In this document: positions 21,476 to 32,650 of the stretch, piece after piece
Position numbering within the stretch: position 1 is the stretch's first letter
How the letters are laid out: the number at the start of each line of letters is the position of its first letter
Assembly (NCBI GenBank): GCA_030765055.1
Contig: CM060952.1
Location: 80,324,664 to 80,388,663, forward strand
Direction of reading: 5' to 3'
Source: Mantis religiosa
Lineage: Eukaryota; Arthropoda; Insecta; Mantodea; Mantidae
Length of the DNA stretch: 64,000 nt
Position numbers and translations under genes: made by a program
Notes under the pieces: generated by a model
Seen by the model: only the letters and a program-made list of their open reading frames with translations
Databases searched by the model: none
Told to the model about the DNA's origin: nothing

Positions 21476-23760
21476 TGGTCATCTACCGACTTGTCACTTT
21501 CCAGTTTCCTTGTGGACAGATGCATGTTAAAAAGTTATTCGTGCTCGAGAGCGTGCTCTTAAGTTTTCCAGTGCCTACCTACATTGGATACTCTGACTCA
21601 GTGCAAGAAAATGCGTGCTAAATCTAGACACGTAATTAGAGGTAGCAAAAAGACATCGTGGAACAATATTGTATCTTCCTCTTTCATAGAGGATTAGCTG
21701 TCGTACGTTGCCGGATAATCGATCCACGTAGAAATCGCCGGTCTATAAACTGCTGCAGAAGCTGCTATTGTTGCATTTGATGTGTCCAATACCCTTTTCA
21801 GTGTTTTCAATACAGTATCTAGCCCATATGTGTTCATATGTGTCTGAATTCCTGCAAATTAAAACTCAAGTTGAATCTGAAGTTTTCACGTTTTGTTCTA
21901 AAAGCCTTGAAGTTTAAATCATATTTACACCATGACGGAATTAGACCATGTTCTTTCATCTTTACGACTTAAACACCAGGACTAAGTGGCGAGAGCCCAA
22001 TATCATGCACATTTTTAAAGGTGCAGAGGACCGTGCGATTCTCACTGTAGCGCCGTCTGCAGCATTGTTTAGACAACCTTCCAGATTAGAGATATGGAAA
22101 CAACTTTGTCTTCTCAAATGAGAAAATAATCTGCGTTAATTTCTCTAAAGATTTACTTCCTTTTGAATATGAATGATGTTCCTAGGGTGAACCTCTAAAA
22201 TGAAGCTTCGTTGATTATCGCATGTAGCATAATGAAAGCACGATTTGAAGGTTCTCTGAATATCTTGCGGGTACTAAGTGGCAAAGAGCGGGAGTGGATC
22301 TGGCAGTGTCACTGCGACTGTATCGCTTACTGAAAATGAAAATGAAATTCAGTGTTTATTTTGGACTCTCTTAAGCTCTTAGGTTCTCAGCGTCCCATTC
22401 TATATTGGGCGTGAAATACCGCCTAAGTTAGCCCAGAGGGCTCTTTATCAGGTTTGAACTCCCTTTATATGCTGTAAATCTACCACACGGGACCACCAGC
22501 TTTACTTCTCTAACTAGCGCAACTGCAAGCCTTTCGGCTGAATCCGCAAAATTTCCTTTGCAATTTCGGCGTGACGTTGTGGCTGAACACGTGAACCCAA
22601 CGCTCTGCCTTTCTTCGCCACCTTGTTTGCTCGGCATACTTTATACAGCCACTCTCTGGTCGAAAAGTTTACTTCCAGGAGCTTCTTAGAAAGCTTACTA
22701 TTCGGAGGTCTACGATGTAGTATCAGCACCGGTGGTTTTCTTTCTGTTTTAATTTCCTTTTTTTAGAATTTTATCATGTTACAATGACCGAATTTTTAAG
22801 TGCACATTTTAAGAGCTCCAATGGTGTGAACTGTGCTTATGTCTGTGGAACTCAGCCATTTATTTCCGGTTCTCTTGGTAGCACTTCCATTTAAAGTACA
22901 GAGTTTTATGCTATATACCGAGCAGAAGATTGGGTGGCTGCCTAATTTTGAGTTATTCCCTGGAAGCACTTAAAAATTACATGAGTTTTACGCCTACCAT
23001 TCTTTAGTAGAGAGCATCCAGGATGCCCTTCACTTTTATATCTCTCCGCTAATGTGGTGTTATTGTCACGTTGGCTTGTCAAAGAAACCACCGATTCTGC
23101 AAGCACACTTCCCTTTAATACTTTACTAGCATATTCTTTGTCACTTTGACAGACCTCAGATTTTGTATTGCTGGCTCGAAGAGTGGTCGGAATACGTTTA
23201 GAACCTCCTCTCATTCATCTCCTCGGGAGATGACTTTGGCTTAGCAGGTATTGGCCACTGAAATTTTACACACAGCTATACCGGTTGTCGTCCTTAGTTT
23301 AAGTGGCGTTATGTAAACATAAGCACGTTTACCTGTGCGACATCATTGGCTGTTTAGTCTCATAACTCTCTGTGGATGTAAAACATAGTTCCCATGTCAT
23401 TTTTAAAATCTTCCAATAGAATGGAATATATATACACAAACATCACATTATTACAAATGCAGCAGTAAGAGAGCAAATAATTAATATTTGATTTGGTAAA
23501 TTAAAGGGAATTGTGTATATATTAATCAAAGTGCACGCTGCACTTGCACAGTGTAAAAGCAGAAAGAAGTGGGGAAATCAGTGTACAGCATAACTGCTTA
23601 TGTGCAATGTGTGAAACATCACAGACGAAAACCGTTAAAATTAGCGAAAAACAAATTATATTGAATGTGTTCTGTAATTATGTGAAAAACACCTGAATTC
23701 GGCAATTGAGGACACTGTTAATTAGTCAGCAAAATTAATGAGAGCGCCAAGTATCAGTGC
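21476..23760. other. No recognised gene; one weak reverse coding fragment
   Basis: Mostly AT-rich sequence without family matches. At 22428-22729 two overlapping reverse frames (containing STREWLYKVCRANKVAKKGRALG) look like the remains of one protein with a frameshift near 22600; I cannot name it. Nothing supports a functional gene here. Confidence 0.35.
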
Positions 23761-23859
23761 CACTGGAAGTGAAGTTGTGAAAACGGGCCAGCTGTCCACT
23801 CCAGGAAAACTTCGAAAAAGAAAGAAGGCAGTTGTGGAAGGTGAATGTGTACATTTGTT

Positions 23860-24230
23860 GAAAAGCTATTCGTCGCAGTTTGTATAACTTCTTTGAAAGA
23901 AAGGAGCCACAAAAAGTTACAAAAGTGCTTCAAGCAGTAAACAATGATCCCGAGTATTATAAAACCGAGCTTTCACACCATTCATCGAGACAGAGGGGCC
24001 CAAATGACCTTGTTGTCGACGGGCCCTAAAACACTACACTCACTCGAGACAGAGGTTTTGAATTTGTGAACAGAAACAGAAAAAAGAATATAGTTGTTTA
24101 TCGTGATGATGTATTGTTGTGGCGCAAGAATTATATAAGAACCATTCGGAAGTGTGGGCAAGAAGGGCGCGAAGTGTATTTCCTGGATGAAAAGTGGGTT
24201 AATGAGGGTCATGCTCTCAGATTTTAATTA
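23860..24230 (+). pseudogene. DDE transposase-like fragment, part 1
   Basis: Forward translation of 24056-24225 includes LLWRKNYIRTIRKCGQEGR and VYFLDEKWVNEGH. The latter matches the LDE-W-V-N-GH catalytic block of the DDE_3-type transposase-like proteins that are abundant in insect genomes. Upstream codons (23880-23984) appear to belong to the same protein. The frame is interrupted at 23997-24043 by a 47-bp insertion. Confidence 0.6.
23997..24043 (+). mobile_element. 47-bp mini-retroposon copy A
   Basis: Very short insertion starting GGCCCAAATGACCTTG and ending with ACACTCAC. It is flanked by a perfect 12-bp duplication TCGAGACAGAGG (23985-23996 and 24044-24055) inside the transposase fragment. 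A second copy at 59336-59393 has its own, different TSD. Confidence 0.85.
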
Positions 24231-24744
24231 GATTCGTACGTTTTTTTCAGTTTCATGTCAGCAAAGCTTTTAAATCATTACTAGAGTGGTTACATCCAGT
24301 TGTTTAGCATTATTATTCCGCAGAAGCAGCCTTAACGTTTAATTTATAAATGAACTGTTGTGTATGAAGAAATCAAAAGTTTGAGCAGCCTCCATGTAAC
24401 CATTATCACTTTTTAACGTACATAAGGAGAAATATATTACACAGTACAACACCTTTTTATTTAATCTTAACGTTAAAGTGCTACGGCATAAGTTTATTCA
24501 AACATCGAAAACGGCATATCAATACTTTCCAAAAGGTTCGTCTGGTTTAACTTGAAACATGACCTACTTAGCACTACCCCTCCCTATGACAAGGGAAGGA
24601 TGAAAGGTTTTGTAAACACATTACCACTGCTGTCCGCGACTGTCTAGTCTCCGTCAGACAGCAACAGGTGCTGCAGGGCTTGCTTATTTAAAAACAGTGC
24701 TTAATATTAACAGCGAAATATGGAGAAATAAAGATAAGTTAAAA

Positions 24745-24865
24745 TTGTATACAATCGACTCCATAACTGAATTAAATGGACATACCTTACCTCCGTGTCG
24801 TTATGATACGAATGCTCTCGAGCTAATAGGGGCTCAAATAAACGAAGGAGGTAGGAAAGATGTAG
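24745..24865 (+). pseudogene. DDE transposase-like fragment, part 2
   Basis: Inside the 63-codon frame 24697-24888, the stretch LNGHTLPPCRYDTNALELI corresponds to the LPPYHCDLNPIELIW block with the final catalytic Glu of the same DDE_3-like family as 23860-24230, in the same orientation. The ~500 bp between the two parts do not align with the family by eye, indicating deletion or decay. Confidence 0.55.
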
Positions 24866-25118
24866 TGGGAAAAAAACGGATTTATTGATATATTGGACAA
24901 TTTCGTAATAAATTTAGAAAAAAGTGACTCCCCAAAAAATCCCTAATGGATGAAATATCTATACTACCGCCATCTACCTGTAGTCTTTAAAGCGCTGAGC
25001 TTGAAAGTATTACAGGGATAGCTACAATATAATCACGCGGAATCAATCGGAATAGCATGGCAGTAATGCGATGTGGGATTTAGCAGTCATGGATTACCTA
25101 CAACAGCGCGGACATTAG

Positions 25119-26280
<1,162 letters not shown>

Positions 26281-26282
26281 TA

Positions 26283-26370
26283 TGCGGTAGCTCAGCGGTA
26301 GAGCACCAACAGGAAAGTTCCTGACATTTAAATTACTGGCCGAGTTCATCGTTCGTATCGGAAATGCACA
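26283..26370 (+). other. tRNA-like fragment, possibly a SINE head
   Basis: GCGGTAGCTCAGCGGTAGAGC resembles a tRNA D-arm/A box, and GAGTTCATCGTTCG about 55 bases later is a poor B box. The intervening bases do not fold into a proper anticodon arm. It is most likely a decayed tRNA-derived SINE or tRNA pseudogene, not a functional tRNA. Confidence 0.35.
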
Positions 26371-26789
26371 AAAGTATTGTATTTTATTGCACTTGTATCT
26401 CGCTTGTTGGCTCCGCAGGGTGTTAATTTCGGAATTTTATTGCAATGTTGTTAACTTGTATGCAGTGGTAGACTACAAACACATTCGGTTAGCTTCTGTA
26501 GTGTATACAATAGGAAATCTCACGCTCCTACTAAGAATAACATGGCAACTTAAGTACGGGGTCATACTTCTACTGTATTATAAACTATTGTACAGTAAGG
26601 CCCAAAATACTTAATAGAATCTGACTTTGAAGGTAATGAGTGTGTTATTTTTCACTTAGGTTTAACCAAGGGCAAGCCACCAGATTGTGCTGTCAGAAAA
26701 ACAAGAGCGACGTATGTCACTAAGCCACCGTAAGTAGCAATTTTTCAAATTATATAGTAAAACATTATGAGAAACCCTTATATTTGACT

Positions 26790-26880
26790 CTATAATCTTC
26801 TCGCTGTAAGAATAAAGTAAATCTCAAAGAAGCACGTACCCGAAATTAACCGCATTGGCTGCTGGGTTCTAATATTCCCG

Positions 26881-26947
<67 letters not shown>

Positions 26948-27275
26948 TTACGTCCTCCAACGTTAAGTAATATTGAACGGTGAATGAAATGGGTGAAATG
27001 ATGCTCAAATGAGTCCAGAGTCCATAGAGCTTAGAGTTACCCGACATTCGTCTTGAAGGATAAGGGAAAACCCCGGGAAAAAACCTTATCCAGGTAACTC
27101 ACCCTGACCGAGATTCGAACTCGGGACCTCTTTAACGTGAGGCAGACATGCTACCACCACGCTACCGAGGCGGGCCCAAACATGCACTGGTTGATATAAC
27201 AACAAAGATAGCAGTTAAACTCTGGTGACGGCATTGCTATTTACGTGCGCATGCGCAGATGTTATGTTAACCAAT
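26790..27275. repeat. Dispersed repeat interrupted by SINE-A
   Basis: The left part (CTGTAAGAATAAAGTAAAT ... GCATTGGCTG) and right part (AACAACAAAGATAGCAGTTAAA ... GCATGCGCAGATGTTA) recur in the same order at about 48668-48745 and 48899-48967. At this locus the SINE at 26881-27176 lies between them. The repeat family is unidentified. Confidence 0.75.
26881..27176 (-). mobile_element. SINE-A with full tRNA head and (GT)n tail
   Basis: Reverse orientation. The tail is a ~62-bp GT run (26882-26943), then the body, and the tRNA-like head ends at GAGGCGGGC near 27174. Read on the minus strand, the A box is TAGCGTGGTGGTAGCATG and the B box GAGTTCGAATCTC. The anticodon-arm region GCCTCACG is tRNA-Val-like. 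The head is longer than in the truncated copy at 2362-2605. Confidence 0.9.
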
Positions 27276-27467
27276 GACGTTCTAGAGACGAAGCTCATTG
27301 CAGAATGCTGAGTAATACTTTATTCTAACAGCGAATAGATCATAGCATATTTGCAGAAAGTTGTATAAAAAATTATGGTTCTTGTTTGTGAGCAGAAGTT
27401 TGGTGCTATCCAACTTAACAACATAAAAGATACAATACATGGTAACTCTCTAACTTCCGTTGATAAA

Positions 27468-27660
27468 TGTAGTGGAATGGCTCAGACGGTTTCGTGGCCC
27501 ACATTCTGGAGGTCCGGGTTCGATTCCTGCGATTGACCTACCTGACCCTTGGGTTTTACGTGGGTTTTCCCGACTCACCAGTGAATGCTGGATAGGTTAA
27601 TTACATCCTTCGTTTTTCCTGTCCCTCCATTTCATCTCCATTATCATTCCACATCATCTG
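27468..27660 (+). mobile_element. SINE-C, a third tRNA-derived family
   Basis: Head with A box AATGGCTCAGACGG and B box GGTCCGGGTTCGATTCCTGC, then a body with GGGTTTTACGTGGGTTTTCCC and a 3' end in TTATCATTCCACATCATCTG. Single copy in this window. It shares the GGGTTTTCCC body motif with SINE-A. Confidence 0.7.
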
Positions 27661-28300
27661 TCAACTGGTGATCTCTTTCAGGGTAGATGTGTTGGCGGGT
27701 GTATCGGCGGTGCATGGCAAGATGATCTGCTCCTGATAAATATCTCCTCTTCCGATAGGACGGTCTCTGGTCTCCGGGCCAACCTGCTGGGCCATTTCAG
27801 GACCTCGGTGAGTGGGAGGCCGGTTGCGCTGGCCTGACTGGGAGTTTCCAACTGTATAGACCCTGCCTTCTGCATTGTGCCGAGTCACATAAAGAGATTT
27901 GACCGAAATACACAACTCAGGGTACATTTTTAGAAAGCGTTGTTTCTATTTACTCAATTTCTGATTCAAATATCATATGTTAAACATACTTTTCATTACA
28001 AATGAAATGTATATCTTGAATTTGTTTGGAAATGTCCTCAAAAGTCCACTTGATGACTTGATGATTGCTTTTGTATGACCTCGAATACCGGCCTTCCACT
28101 TACGATATATATATATATATATATAATTAAACATTCAAACCAATAACAAATACCTCTTAAATAATTAACTCAACAAACAAAATGTTTGACATAAATTGCG
28201 TAATTTAACAAGATCTACATTTGTTCTGTAGCAATTTTTTTTTCTATCTATAACAGTTTACCAGTTATACAAAAGTTACTCAGAACGAAGAGCACTTAAA
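27661..28300. other. No recognised gene left of the Polinton
   Basis: A GC-richer block at 27680-27880 may be unrecognised repeat. A 55-bp segment at about 27998-28050 (AATGAAATGTATAT...TCCTCAAAAG) recurs at about 53575-53625. A short (AT)n lies near 28107-28126. Confidence 0.4.
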
Positions 28301-28306
28301 CACAGG
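28301..28306. other. Polinton left TSD (CACAGG)
   Basis: Six-base target-site duplication, identical to 45307-45312. Six bp is the length characteristic of Maverick/Polinton integration. Confidence 0.93.
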
Positions 28307-28541
28307 AGTAGTATGTAAATAGGGATTTCAAATAACACTAGACATGATTCGTAATTCCTATGTATGTAATTGAATGAGTGATGTTGAATTCTCATATGAT
28401 TTAGAACACTCATGTTTGATACTCGACGATTTTTTGTTGTTTGGGTCGGTGGCATATTGCCGCTCCCCAGGATCGTTGTGTATGTGTGTGTGTGTTTGTG
28501 TGTGCGTGTGTGTGTGTGTGCGTGTGTGTGTGTTTGTGTGT

Positions 28542-28603
<62 letters not shown>

Positions 28604-28689
28604 ATGGGTGTGGATGGGTGTTGTTTGCAACGGGAGCGGCGGGGATCTTCGTATCGAGGGGTGTGTGTGTGTGCTTGAACTCTCATGTA
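28307..28689 (+). repeat. Polinton left terminal inverted repeat
   Basis: Matches the reverse complement of 44911-45306: AGTAGTATGTAAATAGGGAT at the outer end, then ACTAGACATGATT, TGTATGTAATTGAATGAGTGAT, GTTGTTTGGGTCGGTGGC and CCCCAGGATCGTTGTGTAT, a variable (TG)n core, and CTTGAACTCTCATGTA at the inner end. The (TG)n core lies between unique TIR segments on both sides and differs in length and interruptions. Confidence 0.95.
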
Positions 28690-28968
28690 TGAGAACAGAT
28701 TCGGATTCGTATCTTGGATGGTAAAAACACACATTCGATATTAGTTAAGATGTGAGATGTTTGTACGAAAATCGAGTCTTGAGGGAGGGGTGTTAAGAGC
28801 TGTGGCGTTTAAACATTCATGTGTGAACATCGAGGCTCCTGATGTATGAATATGGAGTCCCAGGGTTTGATACCCGTAAACTCTCATCCTCCGTACGGTG
28901 ATGAGAAGGTGCAGAGGGGAAATATGATAAAACAGTAACATAGTAACCCCGATTCTACAGGTTTAATC
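28690..28968. promoter_or_regulatory. Leader between left TIR and first Polinton gene
   Basis: Non-coding in all frames of useful length. As the only upstream DNA of the spliced gene at 28969 it should hold its promoter, but I see no convincing TATA box, so this is positional inference. Confidence 0.35.
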
Positions 28969-29693
28969 ATGATTCACCCCCTTCATACATATCGCTGGCG
29001 CAGGAAGGAAGAAGTTTCTACAAGCACTTCACGTCGCAACGTCAAGATGAGCGGTACATCAACTCCTATTATTGAAAGCGATGCTACATTCTGGGAGGAT
29101 CTGCAAGACTATGAAGATCTGCAAAAGCATTGGGTTGAGCATCATGAGGAAACGTGTGATGGAAAGATACATCAAGTGATATGCAAGAATCCCGCTCATC
29201 ATGATGCAATTGCATCGTATGCTCAATGTGGATTGAACTGCAAAGTGTATCGTGGGTATGTAGAATTATAATTGTGTGTTAACATGGAAGTGTCGTTATG
29301 TGTTAGATAGCTAACGACAAATATGTATATTTCAGAAAATCCCAAAGTGATGACGTTGCATGCAAGTCCGAGCAAGATCAAGGAGAAGATGTGTGCGGTC
29401 CGTACAAAGATCGACCGTCTAAGGATGTTGCTACATCGAAACCCGATGAGGAAGTTATAGGAAAGTGAGTATAAAATAATACGATTTTTTATGTTAAAAA
29501 GTATAGAAATATGTTCGATGTTGAGACATAGTTCGTGTATGTCCACAGATCCTGTAAGAAAGCAGAGAAGAAGACGAACTGCAAATCGAGGATCGTCAAA
29601 GCCAAGAAGACGTTCGATCAAGACAGTTTCATCATAATGATGTTCGAGCCCTTCACCTCCTTCGCAGAAGAAATTGCGAGTGATGGTAAATAG
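28969..29693 (+). CDS. Three-exon Polinton protein, unknown function
   Basis: Joining exons 28969-29255, 29336-29464 and 29549-29693 gives one open frame of 186 codons (160 if the ATG at 29047 is used). Both introns are ~80 bp with textbook borders: GTATGT...TTTCAG and GTGAGT...CCACAG. The frame is preserved exactly across both junctions and ends at TAG. The product is acidic and His/Cys-containing in exon 1, charged in exon 2 (KPDEEVIGK) and very basic in exon 3 (KKAEKKTNCKSRIVKAKK), without a domain I know. A DNA-binding role is possible from the basic tail, but that is a guess. The stop overlaps the next ORF. Confidence 0.72.
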
Positions 29694-30165
29694 TGTGTGC
29701 ATGAACGATAATGACATCTCCATTAGCACCGAGTATCGTGTGAACATAGGATTGTACAATGAACTCCCATCCCTTTACATCAAAGCTTCACATGGTGATA
29801 CGTTTATGTATATTACAAAAGAGGATTGGGAGATAATAGTACTAAATATGTGTGTGTTGGACACGTATCTGAAAGATGGTAAACATCCTTGTGCACCGTA
29901 CACTGAAAATGTGTTTTATACATTTAATATAATGTTATGTATGAATAACATGAAAGAAATAACGTTTGTGAATACATGTTTCAATGTGAGTAGTATAAAT
30001 CTGAATAGTACTGGATTTAATGGACTTAAAAGACTAATTCCGTATATTGAAAGAAACTTATATCAACTATATGATATTCATAAATCATTATGTTCATATG
30101 ATGCAAGAAGCAGGAGTGCAAGGAGGAGGATATTGGAGATGTATGTGAAAGTTAATAAAAGATAA
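29674..30165 (+). CDS. Polinton protein of unknown function, 163 codons
   Basis: Open frame overlapping the end of the spliced gene by about 20 bases in another frame. A start at the internal ATG at 29683 (MVNSVCMND) is equally plausible. The product is mostly beta/loop-like with a basic C-terminus (RSRSARRRILEMYVKVNKR). No signal peptide or membrane segment is seen and I do not recognise it. It converges on the major capsid gene 20 bases downstream. It lacks stops although neighbours are broken, so it may be younger under constraint or simply lucky. Confidence 0.6.
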   Translation: MRVMVNSVCMNDNDISISTEYRVNIGLYNELPSLYIKASHGDTFMYITKEDWEIIVLNMCVLDTYLKDGKHPCAPYTENVFYTFNIMLCMNNMKEITFVNTCFNVSSINLNSTGFNGLKRLIPYIERNLYQLYDIHKSLCSYDARSRSARRRILEMYVKVNKR

Positions 30166-30185
30166 TTTGAATTTGTATTCTTTTA

Positions 30186-31392
30186 TTACACCTTTATGAA
30201 AGATTGTACAACATGAGTTAATGGTATATAAGTGAATAATTTATCATGAATAATTAAACAGAATAATGAAGTTTGTGCAGGAAAATTTGATGATGCTTGA
30301 ACTTCCAATCTGACGTTCACTGCTCCCGTCACGGTATCCTCAGGTTGATGAGAGCAATCGATGACGAATAGCGGTGCATATTTCAGAAAGTCATTCCGTT
30401 TCAAAAGAGGGTAATTCTCCTTATCGTAGTAGGATAATTGAAATTTAGAATATTGATCATACAGAGATGCGAATTTTGAATTGGTGAAATCCCAATTCAT
30501 GTCGTGATAGGGGTAAGATTTACTGTTGAGATAAAGTTTCAGATAGCATTACAATGATTAAATGAGAAGCATCCTTAGCGAGATGATTCAATCTGTCCAC
30601 TTGTGCACCAACTATGACGAAACGTGGTTTTTCAAGTTTAGTCGTGGTTGCAATGTTCCATGTGAATGCTTTAGTTTGGGGTACAGCAGGTTGAGTATGC
30701 AGGTCCAACGTTCGAAATGCAACGTGTAGAGGTTTATCCGATTTGACGAGTTTAAGTTTATCAAGTCGTTCAGAATCTGAGAGTCGGAGTACAGGCATCC
30801 TCCATTCGAGTCTAGTGAGTTGAATGGTTGTAGGATCGTTTCCAGTTATACAATTATTAGAATCCTTAGATCTAATGAGAATAAGTTCAAACTTGACTTC
30901 CTTGTATGGAGGTATGACTTCGTTGTGATCGCCAGCGAAACCCAGCAGCATTGATAGAGGAACGATATCATTGAAGATACCATTCGAGGTATTCACGATG
31001 TCTACCGCTCCTCCTGGATAGATCCAACCTGCATTTAGTAAACGATTCGATTCCATTTCATTCAGAGATGCATAGTTACGCATCGTTGATGAAATACCCG
31101 GATTCCTGGTTCTGTCAACAGCAGTCCCATTCATATCTAGACGAATCTCATCGAATAGGAATGTCATAGCATTGTTACTCAATTTCGATATCGAGACGCC
31201 GCCATCGGGTTTAGTGAGAGTTCCTTCGATGTAGAGATAACTTCTACTAGGAAGCGTGTACAAATCTTCAGCTTGACATTGAATTCTAATTTCATCGTTC
31301 ACATCGAGAGCTGAAGTGTTGTACGGCAGGAATACGTGTTCTTCCTCCTTACTGATCTTATCATAAAAGGTCGGAATCCCAGTCACATCCAA
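30186..31392 (-). pseudogene. MCP: Polinton major capsid protein (double jelly roll)
   Basis: The N-terminal 290 codons (31392-30520) contain the family landmarks DEIRIQCQAEDLYTLPS, YLYIEGTL and MTFLFDEIRLDMNG. The C-terminal ~104 codons (30500-30186) contain FQLSYYDKENYPLLKR, FVIDCSHQPED and LIIHDKLFTYIPL. Between about 30500 and 30560 the reading moves through all three frames within some 60 bases, so at least two small indels separate the halves. Apart from that lesion the length fits the family. It forms the hexon-like shell with the penton protein encoded upstream. The assignment comes from remembered Polinton/adintovirus MCP motifs. Confidence 0.88.
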
Positions 31393-31521
31393 CTAATCCA
31401 TTATAGAACTTTGAATCCTAAACCGGTGAGAAATCTTCGATTAGACGATGTGATTAGGTTGCGGGTCGATGATCGAGTAGAGTTCATTCTCGAGAAATGT
31501 TTTTTAATATAGCATCGTCTC

Positions 31522-32211
31522 TTAAAACTGATGCCCATTACGACGTGTGTGCAATCGTACAGTGATGGTTTCGTTTCTGAAGTCTAACTTATCTCCGTTC
31601 TGGTCTACCACTCTAATGTCGAGATGATCAATGAGGTTTGTATCGATGATTGGTAAATATATAGGACTTGGTGGTTCCAGCGAGATGTGATAACCTGGAG
31701 TTACCGACGGGAAAAATTCATACAGAGAATGACCACACTTACCATTGATGAAAGATTCAGTGACAAGACTGCACTCGATACGTATAATGCTAACCTTGAA
31801 TATGTTAACCAAATCATTAGACTCCTTCAGCACGTTCGCCAAAACTCTCTGTTTAGAGGTGAAACCGAAAAGAGAAGCGATCGATCTCTCACGACTAAAG
31901 TCGATAATATAGGGGCATTGAATTTCTGATTTCATGGTATTGTTATTAGCACGTAGAATGAAATCATCACCGATGTCGAGAGCATGCTTAAGCAGGCGAG
32001 CGATATCATCCAATTCATAAGTACCCGGTGGAATCACTATACGCTCGACTTTACCATCGCGAACGTAATGGAATAGATTATTACTCTCATCCACATTAAG
32101 ACTCGAGTAAAAAGTCTCGAAATTCAATAGAGCTATCTCGTAATGACCGTCTGGATCCAGATGTAGTGGTGGATTGAGAAATGTAGAGAAGCTGGTATCA
32201 TTTACACTCAC
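31522..32211 (-). CDS. mCP: Polinton minor capsid (penton) protein, intact
   Basis: 229 codons without interruption. Landmarks of the single-jelly-roll penton family: a start followed by NPPLHLDPDGHYEIALLNFETF, then IDFSRERSIASLFGF, then INGKCGHSLYEFFPSVTPGY and the C-terminal DIRVVDQNGDKLDFRNETI-TVRLH block. It should occupy the icosahedral vertices next to the MCP. It lies between the protease and the MCP on the same strand, the usual Polinton morphogenesis cluster. One of the few undamaged genes here. Confidence 0.9.
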   Translation of the reverse strand: MSVNDTSFSTFLNPPLHLDPDGHYEIALLNFETFYSSLNVDESNNLFHYVRDGKVERIVIPPGTYELDDIARLLKHALDIGDDFILRANNNTMKSEIQCPYIIDFSRERSIASLFGFTSKQRVLANVLKESNDLVNIFKVSIIRIECSLVTESFINGKCGHSLYEFFPSVTPGYHISLEPPSPIYLPIIDTNLIDHLDIRVVDQNGDKLDFRNETITVRLHTRRNGHQF

Positions 32212-32261
32212 GGTGATCGTGTGACTCGTTTTGATAGATTACGAATGTAGCCGAGGTCGTT

Positions 32262-32650
32262 TTATAAGAGAAACTCAAGGTAAAAGTGACCACAAATAAC
32301 GGAATCGAAATCTTGAAATCTCCTCGTATTATATAGGATCTTAACACCTGAAAGATATGTTTCTATCTCTTTTTGGCGGTCTTAGATCACCGAAACTGTC
32401 AAAGTAGTATGCAACGTTACCATCCTTGCGTACAGCAACCCAATGAGTACCAGAGTTATACGATGTATCCAAATTCTCTACTATTCTCTCAGCGTATCGA
32501 GGATGTGGAGGTAGTTTATCTAGCATGTATACACCCCTAAAATGTGAAATGTGCAGACGTCGTGCATAAGAAGCGATCTCGGTAGCACTCAGGGCTTTTT
32601 CCGGGATAAATATAGGCCTCGCCCCGAGTTTTTTGATCGAAGATACAATC
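32262..32650 (-). pseudogene. PRO: Polinton cysteine protease (adenovirus type), frameshifted
   Basis: Ulp1/adenain-like maturation protease. The frame 32526-32341 shows the family N-terminal part with the catalytic His block NSGTHWVAV and the Asp block YYFDSFGDLRPP. The rest, including the catalytic Cys block DSVICGH at about 32285-32305, is in a different frame, so one indel near 32370-32385 breaks it. Its first ~35 codons, upstream of the first Met, overlap the end of the PLA2-like ORF in another frame. All three catalytic residues are present in the DNA. Confidence 0.82.

Noticed and set aside
26283..26370. Functional tRNA gene
   Set aside because: A-box-like start only; no foldable anticodon arm and a poor B box.
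28374..28734. Cys-Val and His-Thr repeat ORFs at the Polinton ends
   Set aside because: Products of the (TG)n/(CA)n tracts inside the TIRs; the same occurs at 44855-45255.
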